A DNA stretch of 64,000 nt from Kalaharituber pfeilii (GCA_015179045.1 WHUZ01000041.1:1-64000), one strand, 5' to 3'; positions 1 through 11,535 are shown, counted from the first letter of the stretch. The notes: a model not told the origin generated them from the letters alone. Made by a program: numbers and translations.

Positions 1-289
1 CACAAGACACAATTAAATCATGAGCACCCTCTACCCCCTCTCCCATCCCTCGTTTTCCTGCTTGGAGGCCCAACACCTAGACTTTTCCATCCTGCAACGT
101 GCTTTGCAAGCTTGCAGAAATATCACAAGGGAAGCGAAACCAAAATTTGATAAGGAAAACAGGACATAAGTTGACATAAAGACAGAAACTCAAGTAAGCA
201 CGTGAAAAGGCAGTTGATGACAATAGAGGGAACAAGAGATAGAAATACAGATCTTGAAAACTGAAAACACGAAAACACAACCGATTGCA

Positions 290-2823
290 CTACCCGCGAA
301 CATATTCTGCAGACGGTATCTCCGGAGTGTCGAGTCCAAGTATTTTTCGCATTTGTACTATCCTGCGTGCGGAATTCGCTTGTGCAGGCTGTAGCCACAG
401 GAAAATGAATACTACCAACCATGAAGCCAATAAAACTGCAGGTATCGCCACGGGATCCTCTAGCCTAAGGGCTGTTGCATGTTCTGTACGAACGACAAAA
501 TCTCCAGCGCCTGGAAGAGGTTCTCCATCTACCGCTCGGAGTAGATTATAACTGTGGTTGTTCGAGAACTGACGATCAGATCCCTGCAATATGCTGTACT
601 CAATTGCTGTATCTCTAAACAGTTCGCGAATCATGATATATGCCCCTTCGACTAGCCTTTTCACATCGGTTGCCGCTGAAGATTTGTTTGCCTCCACATT
701 GTTCGACTTCCACATCCACTGTAAGGACGTAGTAGTACTCGGATAGATTTCGGGCAGCACTGACGCTACTACGGAACTCCCTAATCGATCTTTACTCCGG
801 AATCCATCAAATTGCAACTCCAGCAATTTTCTTATCCCTTCGGAAAGGTTGAGGTTAGGAATCTTATTGTCTCGAACATCGGCAAACGTACCTCCCACCC
901 ATTATATGACCAAGTCTGCTTCTCCCAGCACCGTAGTGCTGGCCGTCGGGAGTCGATAGTATAGATTCTACTGCCGTTAGTGGTGAAGTACCAAGGGTCA
1001 ATGCCAGGGGAGTTTGATCCTATGCCCCACATTTGTGGGATCAAGGCGAACTGATAGGTAGGGTCCTGTTTAGGTTCAATTCCCTCTCGGAGCTTCGCGG
1101 GCTTGTAAATCAATGATGGTATCCACCCTGGAGAATATATAATTTCAACCCTATCCTCCTGATAAACATCGTCGTTGGGCCACAAGGTCATATTACCATT
1201 TTTTTGCGCTCCCGGCTCATCCTCAGGGTATTGGGTCTTCCATTCGTACATAAATGTACAGTTTCCATCTACTATAACCTTTAGGTCACTCGCATGCTGC
1301 AGGCCCATTTCATGTCCAGATACGGAAATTGAATATTGTATGGTATAGCTAGTCTCATTCGGCCTGTCGCTTGGAGGGCGTTTATGAGGAGCCTCAAACT
1401 TCACGCCGTTGCTGATTAGTTGGTAAGAGCGTGCGTTATCGACAACTGCAATTGCATGGCGACCAGGTAGATTTCCTATGAAAGGTGTAATACCTAATGC
1501 CTCCGGTGCTATTTGTATGGGCCCCTCAATACCCCAGTTATATGTGAACAGGGTATATGGGTTTGCTGGTGCCGCGTTGCCTAGAACGAAGTGGTTAGGA
1601 AGTACGATGCCTGCAATTGTGCTACCTGCAATCACCGCGACTGCTAGAAGGAGAACACAAGCTGTAATAGTAATGTTTATCCACGGAAATTTGACGTCTC
1701 TAAGGTCGATTACATTCTGCCGTGCCAAAGTCTTCTTGCGGGCAATGGAGTGACTGCAGTATGCTGTGATTGTCTCCCTGCAATGCTTCATCATGGCAAT
1801 AGAGGCTTGTACGGGCTCATAAATGGTCCAACTTCTAAGAATAGTGATTGATGGTTGGTGTGCCAGTTTCTCAGGGACAAGATACCGCACTGCAAGCGTG
1901 ATGATAATCCACCAAGCTGCAAAAATGGCCGTGACAAGGATTGTATACAAGGAGATGATATAGATTTCCTGAGACCTAGCGACAGCAATAGCATTCTTCC
2001 CTCCTCCAGGAAATGGCACAACGAAGCGTTGTCCAAGCAAGTATTGAGAAGGGTAGATGCCATTGATGTCTGGCTCTGCTCCTGTCCAGACATGGGTCCA
2101 ATTGTTCATTTTTACTTGCTTGCAACGGTATAGTTCTGTTAGTCTTCATTTGTAGTTATTAAAATTGGGATCTTATGTAAATACCTTGATGCCTAGTTTT
2201 GTAACCACCACTTGGTTAACATGTGGCTTGTAGAAGGTGGGCACGAGAGAAGTGGTTTGTATCTTAGTAAGCTCTGGGACACTCGGTCCCATTCTTATAG
2301 GTGGTGGAATACCTTCAAGAGAATAAATCGAATGCAACAGGTTGTGGACATACAAGGGCTGAGCAGTATTAGTTGAGCTCCACAGCCATCTGCCAATCCC
2401 CGTGTAACAGGGAATAAGTGGAATATGTCATATCTATCACTGAGCCCTGCGTCCGCCTTCGAGAACAGCATCGCTTTACGTAGTTGATGAGAACAGCCTG
2501 CAATCTTTTTTTCTCTGGATCATTGCCTGGACTACTACCGTTTGCCGTAAAAGTTACTTTGATGTGACAATTTGAAGCTCTTCCACGCCCATCCCTCCCA
2601 TGATACTCTCCCGCCAGTACATCTTGCACCACTTTTATGAAAGGTCTGACTCTATCGACCTCACCCTCTTACTGGTAACTTCCTCAAGCTTCTTCAATAG
2701 CAGTGCCCGGCACCCTCCATTCAGTGGAGCACAGCCTGTAATTGTGATGGTCGGCCACAGTACATCGATATCAGGCTTCATCGAGTATGAGATCATTATC
2801 TTCTCAGGGATGAATGAGTGCAT
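290..2823 (-). CDS. multi-exon fungal membrane protein, function unknown
   Basis: I do not recognise the family. Coding sequence is continuous on the minus strand once short introns are removed: 2673-2623 (GTAAGA donor), one around 2485/2430-2356 (ACTAAT branch, CTCAG acceptor), 2184-2119 (GTATTT donor, CTAAC branch) and about 891-818 (GTACGT donor, CTAAC branch). The main exon begins in-frame upstream of the methionine at 2109. Visible are two strong hydrophobic segments (about 1970-1890 and 1680-1600), a long polar domain with N-glycosylation-like NGT/NGS sites, and a third hydrophobic segment near the C-terminus (about 450-400). This suggests a membrane protein with a large luminal or extracellular domain between segments 2 and 3. 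The start at 2823 is the first ATG after an in-frame stop, but an upstream exon cannot be excluded. Exon limits are approximate; that this is a gene is more certain than its boundaries. Confidence 0.68.
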
Positions 2824-3541
2824 TACATTACATTACACTTGTCCTGATAGCAACTACTGCGGTTAGACTAGCTAGAAATGCCTGAGGATAGTGATTTACA
2901 GTTATAAAACTCTTTCTCTTTTATACAACTTGCAACTCTTTTTCATCAGAGTCACCCATTTTGCACAAGTAGACAACGATCATGCTGAATAGGAGCCTAC
3001 GCGCCTTATGATGTGGTAAGCATTGCTAGAGCTGATCTTCCCAATGTAGGCGGGCAATACTGTTGCATTACGTCGCAATTGATGAATCAATCAATTACAT
3101 GCTGGAGGTAGCAAGTGCACGTACAGCAACGGCATAAGCAGCCTGAAAATGTGCCAAATTTTGCAGTGCCAAGGAATTCAGGTATAGCTCCCTATGGAGT
3201 AAATTCGAAACCGTACAACTGCAGCTAGCACTGCAGCTTTGACAATTTGGTGCTGACGTCACCAGCCCGTGTACAATTACAAGTAGGTAGGGTTAAACTC
3301 AGTGGACTTTGATTAATTCTCACAATAAAGATACAATGAAGACAGCAATTAGGATGTGTATGCAAATGGGAATATCAGGGACCCCTGAGATGCGAGTTAA
3401 GTGTACGCGAGTTTTTTTTAAACATCATTTATCACATGCCGCCCTGTTCACGAGTTATTAAACCCAGAGAGTATGCCGAACCTGGGCCTATCAAAGTAGG
3501 ATCAATGATCAACCTTGGTAGACATATGCCATGGGCTTACA
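2824..3541. other. intergenic, no gene seen
   Basis: AT-rich stretch upstream of the minus-strand membrane-protein gene. It presumably holds that gene's promoter, but no convincing TATA or other motif and no long reading frame was seen. Confidence 0.5.
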
Positions 3542-3549
3542 TGTACTGT

Positions 3550-4238
3550 TTTTTTTTGTTTTTTTTTTATATCAATACTCGCATGCCGCCCAAAGGGCTA
3601 TGGCGAGGTTTTATTAAAAGTGAAAAAAGAAGTCGAACCCCAAACTATCTACTCCTAACTACATGTAGTGCCCGCGAAACTTCTCCATGATGCGGGTGGC
3701 AGTCCCGGTCCCGGTATCTCCTACTTCTGTCCCCTCTCCGACTCGTACCGGACCGATCTGAGCCAACGTCCCCCGAGCCTCACCCTCTCAACATCCGTCT
3801 CCTTTTCCAAGTATACAACCGCCGAGCTGGTTTTCTTCCCCTCCTCAACCAGCGTGGTCCTCTTCCTCAGCCAGCGAATCCCCGATATCTTTCCCAATTC
3901 CTTGTTCGCGGCCTCCAACCATTGTCTGACCTTCCCTAGGTCCTTCCGTAGGGCGATCCCGTGTATTACGATGCCGGTTTTTCCTTTGGTGGTGGCATCG
4001 GGAGTGGTTGGTGGTTGCCATGTGGCGCTTGAAGGCCTCCTCTTGGCTCGGAAGCTTTCCCTTGCCCTTTCTGGTGGTGGAGGGTTTTGGCGGTGGTGGT
4101 GACGGTGGTGCCGGCATCGGTGATGGCGGCGGTGATGTCTGCATCGGTGGTACTCCCGTGGACGCGATCTTCTTGGCCTCCTCATCGCTGAGTTGGCGTT
4201 TGATCTCGTATGGTTGATTGGGAGCTGGAGTCTTCCCC
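3550..4238 (-). mobile_element. ORF1-only retroelement with F1 tail (copy 1)
   Basis: The insertion is flanked by an 8-bp direct repeat TGTACTGT (3542-3549 and 4239-4246). Read on the minus strand it has a short leader, an open frame rich in Pro, His and Arg, a frame change near 4000, then a conserved block of about 85 residues (HGIALRKDLGKV...GIRWLRK...SSAVVYLE...VRLGGRWLR) ending at 3721. A short 3' UTR, the F1 hairpin (about 3575-3605) and poly(A) follow. The conserved block resembles the region preceding the zinc knuckles in ORF1/Gag-like proteins of fungal Tad1-type LINEs (from memory of the family, not searched). There is no RT or endonuclease, so it is probably non-autonomous. The frame change suggests this copy is inactive. 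Confidence 0.8.
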
Positions 4239-4246
4239 TGTACTGT

Positions 4247-5353
4247 AATCTAGGAGATCAATAAGGTAGGCAATCGGTTACACTTGTTGACGACAGAGAT
4301 AGGCGACTAGGGTAGATGTTATGGGATGAATTAAGAAAGATTAACTTCATTATATTTGCCTATCGCTTAAGTCCTATGAGTTCTCTATCCCTGCTTCATA
4401 GTGTCTACACCTTGGCTGCCCTATCTCGTCGAACTTGGAGAATTTAACCTGCGTGTCTCGTACTCCTATCAAGCTCGTTCCTCTTTGTGAACTCTAGATT
4501 AGCAACTGCCCATCATTCACTATCGATGCCTGTTTTTTGGTGTACGTTCTTATGCAGCCTCTACTTGCACCATCCTATTCATGCTTTTTTCCCTAACCCG
4601 CTTGATCGATCCACTACACTATCCCCATCCCTGTCTTTTTCTTCTCCCCCAATTTTTTTCCCTTCTCTAATGGACGTTACTGGGTACGGGCTTTGGGACT
4701 CTTGCCTTGCCCTATGTGCTATCATTCTACCGTAGGCTGTTCGTTGTGCATGTTCGTCTTATCTAGCAGTTCCGTTGTGATGTGCATCTGTAAGCGTGTT
4801 TAAAAATTTTATGTTTCTCCCCATACAAAAGTTGATACAAGATATATCCTTTATGTTTAATTTCATTTCCCTTTGGAATGAATGCATAACAGGAAAATAC
4901 TGGTATACCCCTAAACATCTGCGCAGAACTGCCTTGCAGATTCTATAATCCTCTAGACTGTCGGTTACGCAATAGTTGACATGACATGTGAAAAGGATAA
5001 GCAAGATATCAATAGATGAAAGATTTTCACATACACGGATCCATCGTAGTCTCATCCTACATTGGTTGCCACACGCATGTCCACTTTCTTGCAACCCGTT
5101 CCTCACCTTATATCTTTGCTGGCTGATTTAGTAAGTACTAAGGTCAAAAACAGCACTTTTAGTACGGGCGCCAGGATGCAATAAACTGCCCAAAAATCTA
5201 TGGCAACAGACAGAATCCACAAAAGCGCTACAACCACACCCTACCTGAAGGAGTGACGGATATAGCAGCTATTAGGATGCCAATAACGGAAATTGACTAC
5301 TGAACAGTCAGAAATCTGCTGGCCTACCGACAGACAGTACGGCTTGCGAACCG
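4247..5353. other. intergenic, no supported gene
   Basis: Only short unremarkable reading frames are present; the longest is a 115-codon minus-strand frame at 4759-5106 without recognisable features. No repeat boundaries were identified. Confidence 0.4.
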
Positions 5354-5365
5354 GCTGGCCCACTT

Positions 5366-5414
5366 TTTTATTTTTATATCAGTGATCGCATGCCGTTCTA
5401 TGGGTTATGGCGAT
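5366..5414 (-). mobile_element. F1 tail-only retroposon (49 bp)
   Basis: A perfect 12-bp target-site duplication GCTGGCCCACTT (5354-5365, 5415-5426) brackets only the F1 hairpin and an A-rich tail. The 5' end is at ATCGCCAT, the base of the hairpin. Confidence 0.9.
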
Positions 5415-5468
5415 GCTGGCCCACTTAAGAACGCTGCTTCAGCACAAGTACCACTAGGTACTTGTACG

Positions 5469-5790
5469 TTTATACTAGCAGTAGCCCGCCTCCCGACCGG
5501 GAGGCGTGCTGCAGCGAGCGGTGAGTGGCCCCCCCGCCATCAGGCCGTATGATAGACAGAGATACTTGAGAGAGGACCCTACTTGCTTCGCTCAGAGGTC
5601 GATATCCGTTGAGGGGGTACCTGGTGTAGGGGGGACTCTGCCGTTGTTGTTGCCAAGGTATGGCGTCGCACGTGAATGTTGTGGTGAGTGACAGGGGTCA
5701 GGGGACGCCAAGAGGGATGTACAGTAATTCAGTACTATTAGCAGTAACCCGCCTCCCGACCGGGAGGCGAGCTGCAGCGAGGGGTAGAGG
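5469..5790. repeat. two direct copies of a hairpin-bearing repeat
   Basis: Near-identical segments of about 45 bp at 5469-5512 and 5740-5786 each contain the perfect palindrome CGCCTCCCGACCGGGAGGCG followed by a CTGCAGCGAG(C/G)GGT-type sequence. Related broken copies begin near 7518 and 7900. Sequence after the first copy (about 5545-5680) is paralleled at 7668-7760, so a larger repeat family is present. Confidence 0.7.
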
Positions 5791-5873
5791 ATTATGGATA
5801 CACTGTATTTGCACACAATGACCCGCCTTCTGACTGTCAGGCGCTTGTCAGTTTTAGTAGGTTACTGTGAACT

Positions 5874-5980
5874 GACCTGCGCTTAGTGTAGCGGTTAACC
5901 TCTTGGTTAACTTAGCGACATACTGAGTGTAGAATTGAGGGCCTGAGTTCAATTCCTTCGAGAGCCGAATGATGGAAGAG
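5874..5980 (+). other. tRNA-like A/B-box sequence, possible SINE head
   Basis: The stretch GCTTAGTGTAGCGGTTAACC resembles a pol III A box. GAGTTCAATTCC, about 50 nt downstream, resembles a B box. Acceptor-stem pairing and a clean T-arm cannot be drawn, so this is a degenerate tRNA-derived sequence at best. Confidence 0.25.
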
Positions 5981-6105
5981 GGGTTGTCCGGCACCTTAGG
6001 GGGGTCTGTAATTCCCCGGTTTCGCAAACATATCTGGTAGGCTGCCTTGGTAGCTGAGGATCCCTGTTGCGAAACCGGCGTAAGTCGTTTTACTTTTCAC
6101 ATATA

Positions 6106-6977
6106 CTGTGGTTCCCACTTTCCCGGACACCCCACTTTCCTGGACACATTTACCACCAAAATTGCGCAACTTTCGCACTCAATATCTCAACAACCACAAC
6201 AGCATTTGTGAATGCACTTTATGTAGCTATTACACACAGTGTAATTCTTGCTATCTAGCACTTTTTCTTCATCAAAAATTGTGGTTGCAAAGGGATTATG
6301 GCTTGTCGCATTTTTGTTGGAAGGCTTGGCATTTATTTGTATGGGATCTCCATACAAATGTCACCACCCCCGAATTCTGCATGCTACACCTGCAATCAAT
6401 TCATGAAAAAAACTCAGAGACTCACATTCAATAGCATCACTCAGTCGGAAACTATGAACAACGTAGTTAGGTAATAACTGTAGTGGTTGTGAAATTATTC
6501 ACAATATTCATATTTCCCATAGAAACCATTTGTATGAGAACAACGCCCAAAAGTGGATAGTTGTACACCAACTCTACAATTCAACAAATGAAAGTAAACT
6601 AAATGCAGCACCTTACTATACCTCTTCAGGTGATTCTTGACATATACTATCATAGCTATTGTAATTAGCGTTGAAGAGTAGGACTACATTCGAGTCTGAT
6701 GAACATTTTGTATGGAGATTCCATACAAATAAATGCCAAGCCTTCCAACGTAAATGCGACAAGTCATAATCCCTTTGCACCCCTAATTTTTGATGAAGAA
6801 AAGGTGCTAGATAGCAAGAATTACACTTTGTCTAATAGCTACACAAAGTGCATTCACAAATGCTGTTGTGGTTGTTGAGATATTGAGTGCGAAAGTTGCG
6901 CAGTTTTGGTGGTAAATGTGTCCGGGAAAGTGGGGTGTCCGGGAAAGTGGGGTGTCCGGGAAAGTGGTGAACCACAG
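6106..6977. mobile_element. foldback/MITE DNA element with ~260-bp terminal inverted repeats
   Basis: Left arm about 6106-6365 and right arm about 6709-6977 are reverse complements with modest divergence. The ends read CTGTGGTTC...GAACCACAG and are flanked by TA on both sides (6104-6105, 6978-6979), consistent with Tc1/mariner/pogo-type TA target duplication. No transposase is present, so it is non-autonomous. Subterminal GTGTCCGGGAAAGTGGG units occur about twice in the left arm and three times in the right. Confidence 0.88.
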
Positions 6978-6979
6978 TA

Positions 6980-7549
6980 ATTTTTTTTTTTCAATTTATC
7001 ACTACTCTCACATGCAGTTGTATGGTATTTTTACATATGGTTTACCGTCTATGCGGCGTATGCGGTTTATTTTGATTTTTATCATGGAGTTAATAGAACT
7101 TCAGTATAGACAATGTTTTCTGTAGTTTCTGGACCATTTTCTGGCCATAAAACTGCTGAATTATTGACATCTGTTCCACATGATAGTGCAACATACAGCT
7201 GTAAATGCCAGTGGCAGTAGAAGTACCAAGTACCCTGTGCCAGTATGTGCCAGCAGGATATACTATACAGTATAAAACCGTCCACGCGAATCGTGGTGTA
7301 TAAGCGGTGCATACTGCGCGAACTGTGGTGTAAAAGTGGTGCTGTAAAAAATGGCACTGTAGGGAGCAGTGCTATAGGAAACTAAGTATGATATGTAGGG
7401 ACCGTAATATAGGCTAAACTGGAGGCGAAAATGCAGGCGGAAGTGCAGGCGGAAGTGGTGGCCGAAGTGCAGGCGGAAGTGCAGGTGTGAAGTGCAGGCA
7501 GAAGTACAGGCCGAAGTGCAGTAACTGGTCTCCCAACCGGGAGGCTCTC
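6980..7549. other. repeat-rich spacer with a 12-bp minisatellite
   Basis: Starts with a poly(T) stretch, possibly a degenerate retroposon tail (6981-7040). It also contains GTGCCAGTA/GTGGTG-type short repeats (7200-7350). Between 7420 and 7520 there are about eight imperfect copies of GTGCAGGCGGAA. No gene is supported. Confidence 0.55.
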
Positions 7550-7560
7550 CATACTACCAC

Positions 7561-7625
7561 AAACCTCGCCATAGCCCATAGGGCGGCACGCGAGTAATGA
7601 TATAAAAAAAAAAAAAAAAAAAAAT
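7561..7625 (+). mobile_element. F1 tail-only retroposon (65 bp)
   Basis: 11-bp target-site duplication CATACTACCAC (7550-7560, 7626-7636). The unit starts AAACCTCGCC, contains the F1 hairpin and ends in poly(A) of about 20. Confidence 0.9.
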
Positions 7626-7969
7626 CATACTACCACGCTCCTACTCCCATACCTCTCCACTCCTCCAGGCTGTATCATAGACAGAGGGTTTCAGTTGAGG
7701 GCGTACGGGGAACTCTGGTGCGTTATTGCTGCCATCCACGTGAATACTCCAGTGAGCCAATAGCGAATTTTTTTTCCTAGAGGTGCTGCGAGCAGCGCTG
7801 CGGAGAGATTAAGCGAGTCAATGTTTTTTTTTTTTCTGTGATGACGGTGCTGCGCTTTTTGTGGTTTTTCCAACATTACATAATATTACATAATAGAACA
7901 TGCAGTAACTGGCCTCCCGACCCTCCATACACCACGCTCCTACTCCCGTACCTCCCCCCTGGACTGATC

Positions 7970-8269
7970 TAGTGTTTGCATCGGTTACAAGTACTTGTCA
8001 GTTTAACGTGTCGGTTTTTCGGTACAAGTCGGTTTTTTAGATATTAAAAAACTTGGACTGACAAGTTGAAACAGATACAAGTTGAAAATTTTATGTTTCA
8101 CCATACAAATAATTCCTGTCCAAGTCAGTTTTTGGCTCTATTTTCAACTTGTCAGACAAGTTTTTTTTTAAAAAAAAAACCGACTTGTTGGAGCAAGTTG
8201 GTGTTACGCCAAAGTGAAAACTTGTACCGAAAAACCGACTTGTACCGACTTGGACCGATGCAAATACTA
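7970..8269. mobile_element. hAT-like MITE (300 bp)
   Basis: 8-bp target-site duplication GACTGATC (7962-7969, 8270-8277). Terminal inverted repeats are TAGT(G/A)TTTGCATCGG. Internal inverted repeats of CGGTACAAGTCGGTTTTT form much of the body. Duplication length and TIR start match the hAT pattern. No transposase. A fragment of the same sequence lies at about 12256-12310. Confidence 0.8.
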
Positions 8270-8277
8270 GACTGATC

Positions 8278-8523
8278 TACTCCTAGTCCCCACTGCGTTC
8301 AATCTTCCACCATGCTACACATACTTATCATGCTATGTTGCCACCACGCTTGCTATACTTCATGACATGCATATGAATACATACTCATCATGCTTTTAAG
8401 TCACTATGCCGTACCATGCTTAGTGGTGTCTGGTGTGGTTGCTGCCAAGGTATGGCACACACGGGTTGTAGCGAGGAGCTAATGGAACGCAGTTGCCTAA
8501 GCCGAGAAGAAACTACAGTATGC
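8278..8523. other. short spacer, nothing recognised
   Basis: No coding frame or repeat boundary is recognisable between the hAT-like and the TA-flanked MITE. Confidence 0.4.
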
Positions 8524-8525
8524 TA

Positions 8526-8999
8526 TGGTGCCGGCAGCTTAGTACCAACACCAAATCAAGGGGGTGACAAATTATGTATCCACAACACCACAACTATAGA
8601 TCTGGAATTTTAAAACTCGTAAATCTATAGTATTTGCTATTGCGAACAATTCGACGAGATCAGAAAAAATAAAAAAAAAAAACTGCACATGTGAATAGGA
8701 AAATAAAAGAGGACATTCTGTATGAGAGATGGTCAAAAATGTAACGTGCCAAGAAGGCAAAAATTTCCCAAATGGGCAATTTTTATACTTACTCAGCTAG
8801 TCTTGGCATATTTCTCCTGAGTATTGCATGCATATTATGCAATTTTGCTGCATGCAATGCAGTAAGTACTATCTAAACACGAAAATGCAAAGGACTTGGC
8901 ATGAGACTAACTCAAAGAAGTAAAGTAAAGCGAAAAAAAGCTGCTGACTAATGGTCGAGCGAAATGTTACAAGGTGTTGGTACTAAGCTGCCGGCACCA
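8526..8999. mobile_element. TA-flanked MITE with perfect 27-bp TIRs (474 bp)
   Basis: Perfect terminal inverted repeats of 27 bp beginning TGGTGCCGGCAGCTTAGTAC (8526-8552 and 8973-8999) are bounded by TA dinucleotides (8524-8525, 9000-9001). This fits a non-autonomous Tc1/mariner-superfamily element. The interior is AT-rich and non-coding. Confidence 0.88.
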
Positions 9000-9001
9000 T
9001 A

Positions 9002-10180
9002 TAAGAAGGGACGATTGCTGGCATCGAACGTAATTGACATTAAGCGATCCAATGAATTTTTTTTCTGTAATGGTGCTGTACTTTTTGTGGCTTTTCCAAC
9101 AGTACTCGGGGGTAGGGGAAGATACTCAGAAGCGCTATGCATGCATTAATGTGCGCCACCGGACAGGGGGTGAAAGTGAGGTAGGTATGACTTTTTGTCG
9201 AAAAGTCTTCAGAACTTTTTGTTATGGGATTTACACACAAAAGTACGACACACGTATTTTTATAATTGCATTCAAGTCAACAAAGCATTGCATAATTTGC
9301 ATAACTACAACCTGGCTGCCCAAACGCGAAGCCAATCTTGCACACTTCTAACTAATGGTATGAGGCATTCTTTTATTCTTTATCCCACTCTTCTTGAGGC
9401 TTTTCCACTTCATTTGCGCATTTGTTGTGTACATTATCAATTCAGATATGCTCAACTAGAGTAGTTTCTCGATTGTGAATTTTATACCGAAATTTGCATG
9501 CCGAGCTCGGGTTTTCATTTCGCTATTGTATGAGGCTTCAGTGGGTGATTCGATACTGTGATTGGGAAAAATGAATTGTGCTGGCTGATTGAAAACAAAC
9601 ATTGCAGCGTGTAACGATGCGAAGCGTGTAGGAATCCTGTAGATAACAAGTGCTGTATTACATAACAAACAGCTGAACTGCCCTAGCAACGATCCCTGTC
9701 ACAATGTATGCAACTTTTCGCGCTTCTGAAGACTTACCCTTGATACCGAGTACATAATAGATAGATATCAGATTTTATCAGCTATGAGAATAGGGTAATG
9801 ATCAGCTACGCTGCACATAATTGATAAGCCAGTTTCTAACTACTTAAGTACGCAATCCGTTGCCACTAGGTTGCCACTTGCTGATATTACTGGACAATTG
9901 CTACCCGCCATACAGTAAAGTAACTGGAGTTTGTTATTGTTTTACGTCCCCGACGGTGCCTGGCTATTGCACTTTTTCCGGGACTATACGCAACATTTGT
10001 ACGAGTTCATTAGCCGCGTCTTGGCAACAATGCCCATTAGCTATGTTCCGCCTTGAAATGTAAGGTAAGGGACACTATCACAGTATATTTCTGAAAAATC
10101 TACACCACGAAATAGTCCCGTTACTTTTGGAAAAACATTTACTTTGATCCGTAGGTATCGCGAACCATCGCTAAATACGA
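9002..10180. other. spacer, no supported gene
   Basis: The first ~100 bp (9020-9100) resemble 7760-7870, including a shared stretch around TTTTTGTGG(T/C)TTTTCCAACA, so it is an older repeat. The remainder shows no convincing gene. Confidence 0.45.
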
Positions 10181-10189
10181 CGTGAGGCG

Positions 10190-10640
10190 AGACGAACCAG
10201 CTTAGAAGGGCAGGTTCGGTCCGAGAGGACGGATGCGGCTGTCGGTACCTGACGGCCTCTTCGGAGGCTTAGCGCCGGTGCTTCAGAAGCAAACAACGGG
10301 CACGAGTCCGGACTTCCAATCCGGAGATTCGTCTCACACTAGGGGAGCCGCCTATGACAGCAATCCCGTCCGTACTCATCTGGGTGGTGCCCTGAGTTGG
10401 TTCAGGCGAAACGGCAGGTTCTGGCAAGATGGCTACCGCCGAGGAGACGCTGCGGGGCTGCCGTGGCCCCGGTAGGCCGTCGGCAATCAGAAGGGATAAG
10501 CAAACCGCGTGAGAGTCGCAGGTTGGTACGCCTACGTAGGATTCAAGTGCAGAGGGAGCGGCGAGCTTCGGTGAGCTGCGTTAATATCTCTAGGGGCCCC
10601 GAAAGGGGATAAGGCAGCCCGAAGCCTTAGTGAGATTAAA
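10190..10640 (+). repeat. GC-rich, highly structured block, possible retroelement 5' UTR
   Basis: Unlike its AT-rich surroundings, this block is GC-rich and dense in short stems, for example CGGCCTCTTCGGAGGC, TCCGGACTTCCAATCCGGA and GGCCCCGAAAGGGG. No coding frame is convincing. It lies upstream of a plus-strand LINE fragment, so a retroelement 5' UTR is plausible; a structured non-coding RNA is the alternative. Confidence 0.4.
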
Positions 10641-10688
10641 AGACGGGCCTTCGATACACCTGTGTGCATGCAGGAAATCTCCCCTACC

Positions 10689-10727
10689 TTTTTTTTTTTT
10701 TTTTTATATATCATTTATCGCTGGCCG
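10689..10727 (-). mobile_element. F1 tail-only retroposon, 39 bp including poly(A)
   Basis: 10-bp duplication CTCCCCTACC (10679-10688, 10728-10737) encloses only about 22 nt of F1 tail plus poly(A). It starts inside the hairpin and is the shortest copy in the window. Confidence 0.82.
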
Positions 10728-10737
10728 CTCCCCTACC

Positions 10738-11374
10738 GTTGAAAAGTACACAAGGGAATCACGGACAACACGGAAGCAGATACGGCGGCCAAAATAGGCA
10801 CCTGCCTACAGTACCAAGAAGAAACGATCACGGAGGCAGGGTAGAGACAACAAGCCAAGGCCTACAGGGCCATCGAGAGAAATAGACTAGACCTCACCTA
10901 CAGACCACTGCAACGACTAGGACATCGGGTCGCCACACTGGCCAGCATCCTTGAGGGTAAAGGCCTAAGAGAATGGAAGTTCAAAATTGGAACTGCTGAC
11001 AGCCCGGAGTGCCACTGCTGCGGTGAAGATACCGAGCCAACCCGACACATCCTAACACAATACAGGGAATGGAAACAGATATGCCCAAGAGGCATCAAGG
11101 ACCTCTGCCGCCTGAAAAGCGACGACCGGGACAGATCAGACGAAGAAAGAGATAGACTGTTGGAATTGCTAGACTGGGTGGGACGGTGACGGGTCTAAGG
11201 GGAATCCTTTTACTTTCTTATTCCAGTTATCATTTGACATTTATTGTTATCTATCGATATTCCAGTTTTCTTTTGATGTTTACAGTTATCTATTGACATT
11301 TCAAGTTTTCTAAGTTATTTCGTCACATGTAACTAAACATCGCCATAGCCCATAGGGCGGCACGCGATTAATGA

Positions 11375-11408
<34 letters not shown>
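10738..11408 (+). pseudogene. F1-family LINE ORF2 3' fragment (RNase H end and zinc knuckle)
   Basis: Plus-strand translation in shifting frames gives the end of RNase H (GN(T)EADTAAK-like, about 10755-10800), then a typical post-RNase H stretch ending in a Cys/His knuckle (CHCCGEDTEPTRHI, about 11008-11055). The F1 hairpin (about 11338-11362) and poly(A) of about 29 follow. Stops and shifts show it is dead. The sequence flanking both ends begins ATCTCCC, a possible short target duplication. Confidence 0.75.
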
Positions 11409-11411
<3 letters not shown>

Positions 11412-11485
11412 CCCTCCCGGCAATTTCCTTTTCTAGGTCTTGCACTCGGTGAGCACATGGATGGTGGATTCCTCCTCTTCTCCGC

Positions 11486-11535
11486 TAACATGTATAAAAC
11501 CTCGCCATAGCCCATAGGGTGGCACACGAGTACTG

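Noticed and set aside
7420..7520. CRISPR-like repeat array
   Set aside because: Contiguous short imperfect units without unique spacers in a eukaryotic context; it is a minisatellite.
7382..7579. CTSACTSAT repeat protein
   Set aside because: Artefact of the 12-bp minisatellite; no other coding evidence.
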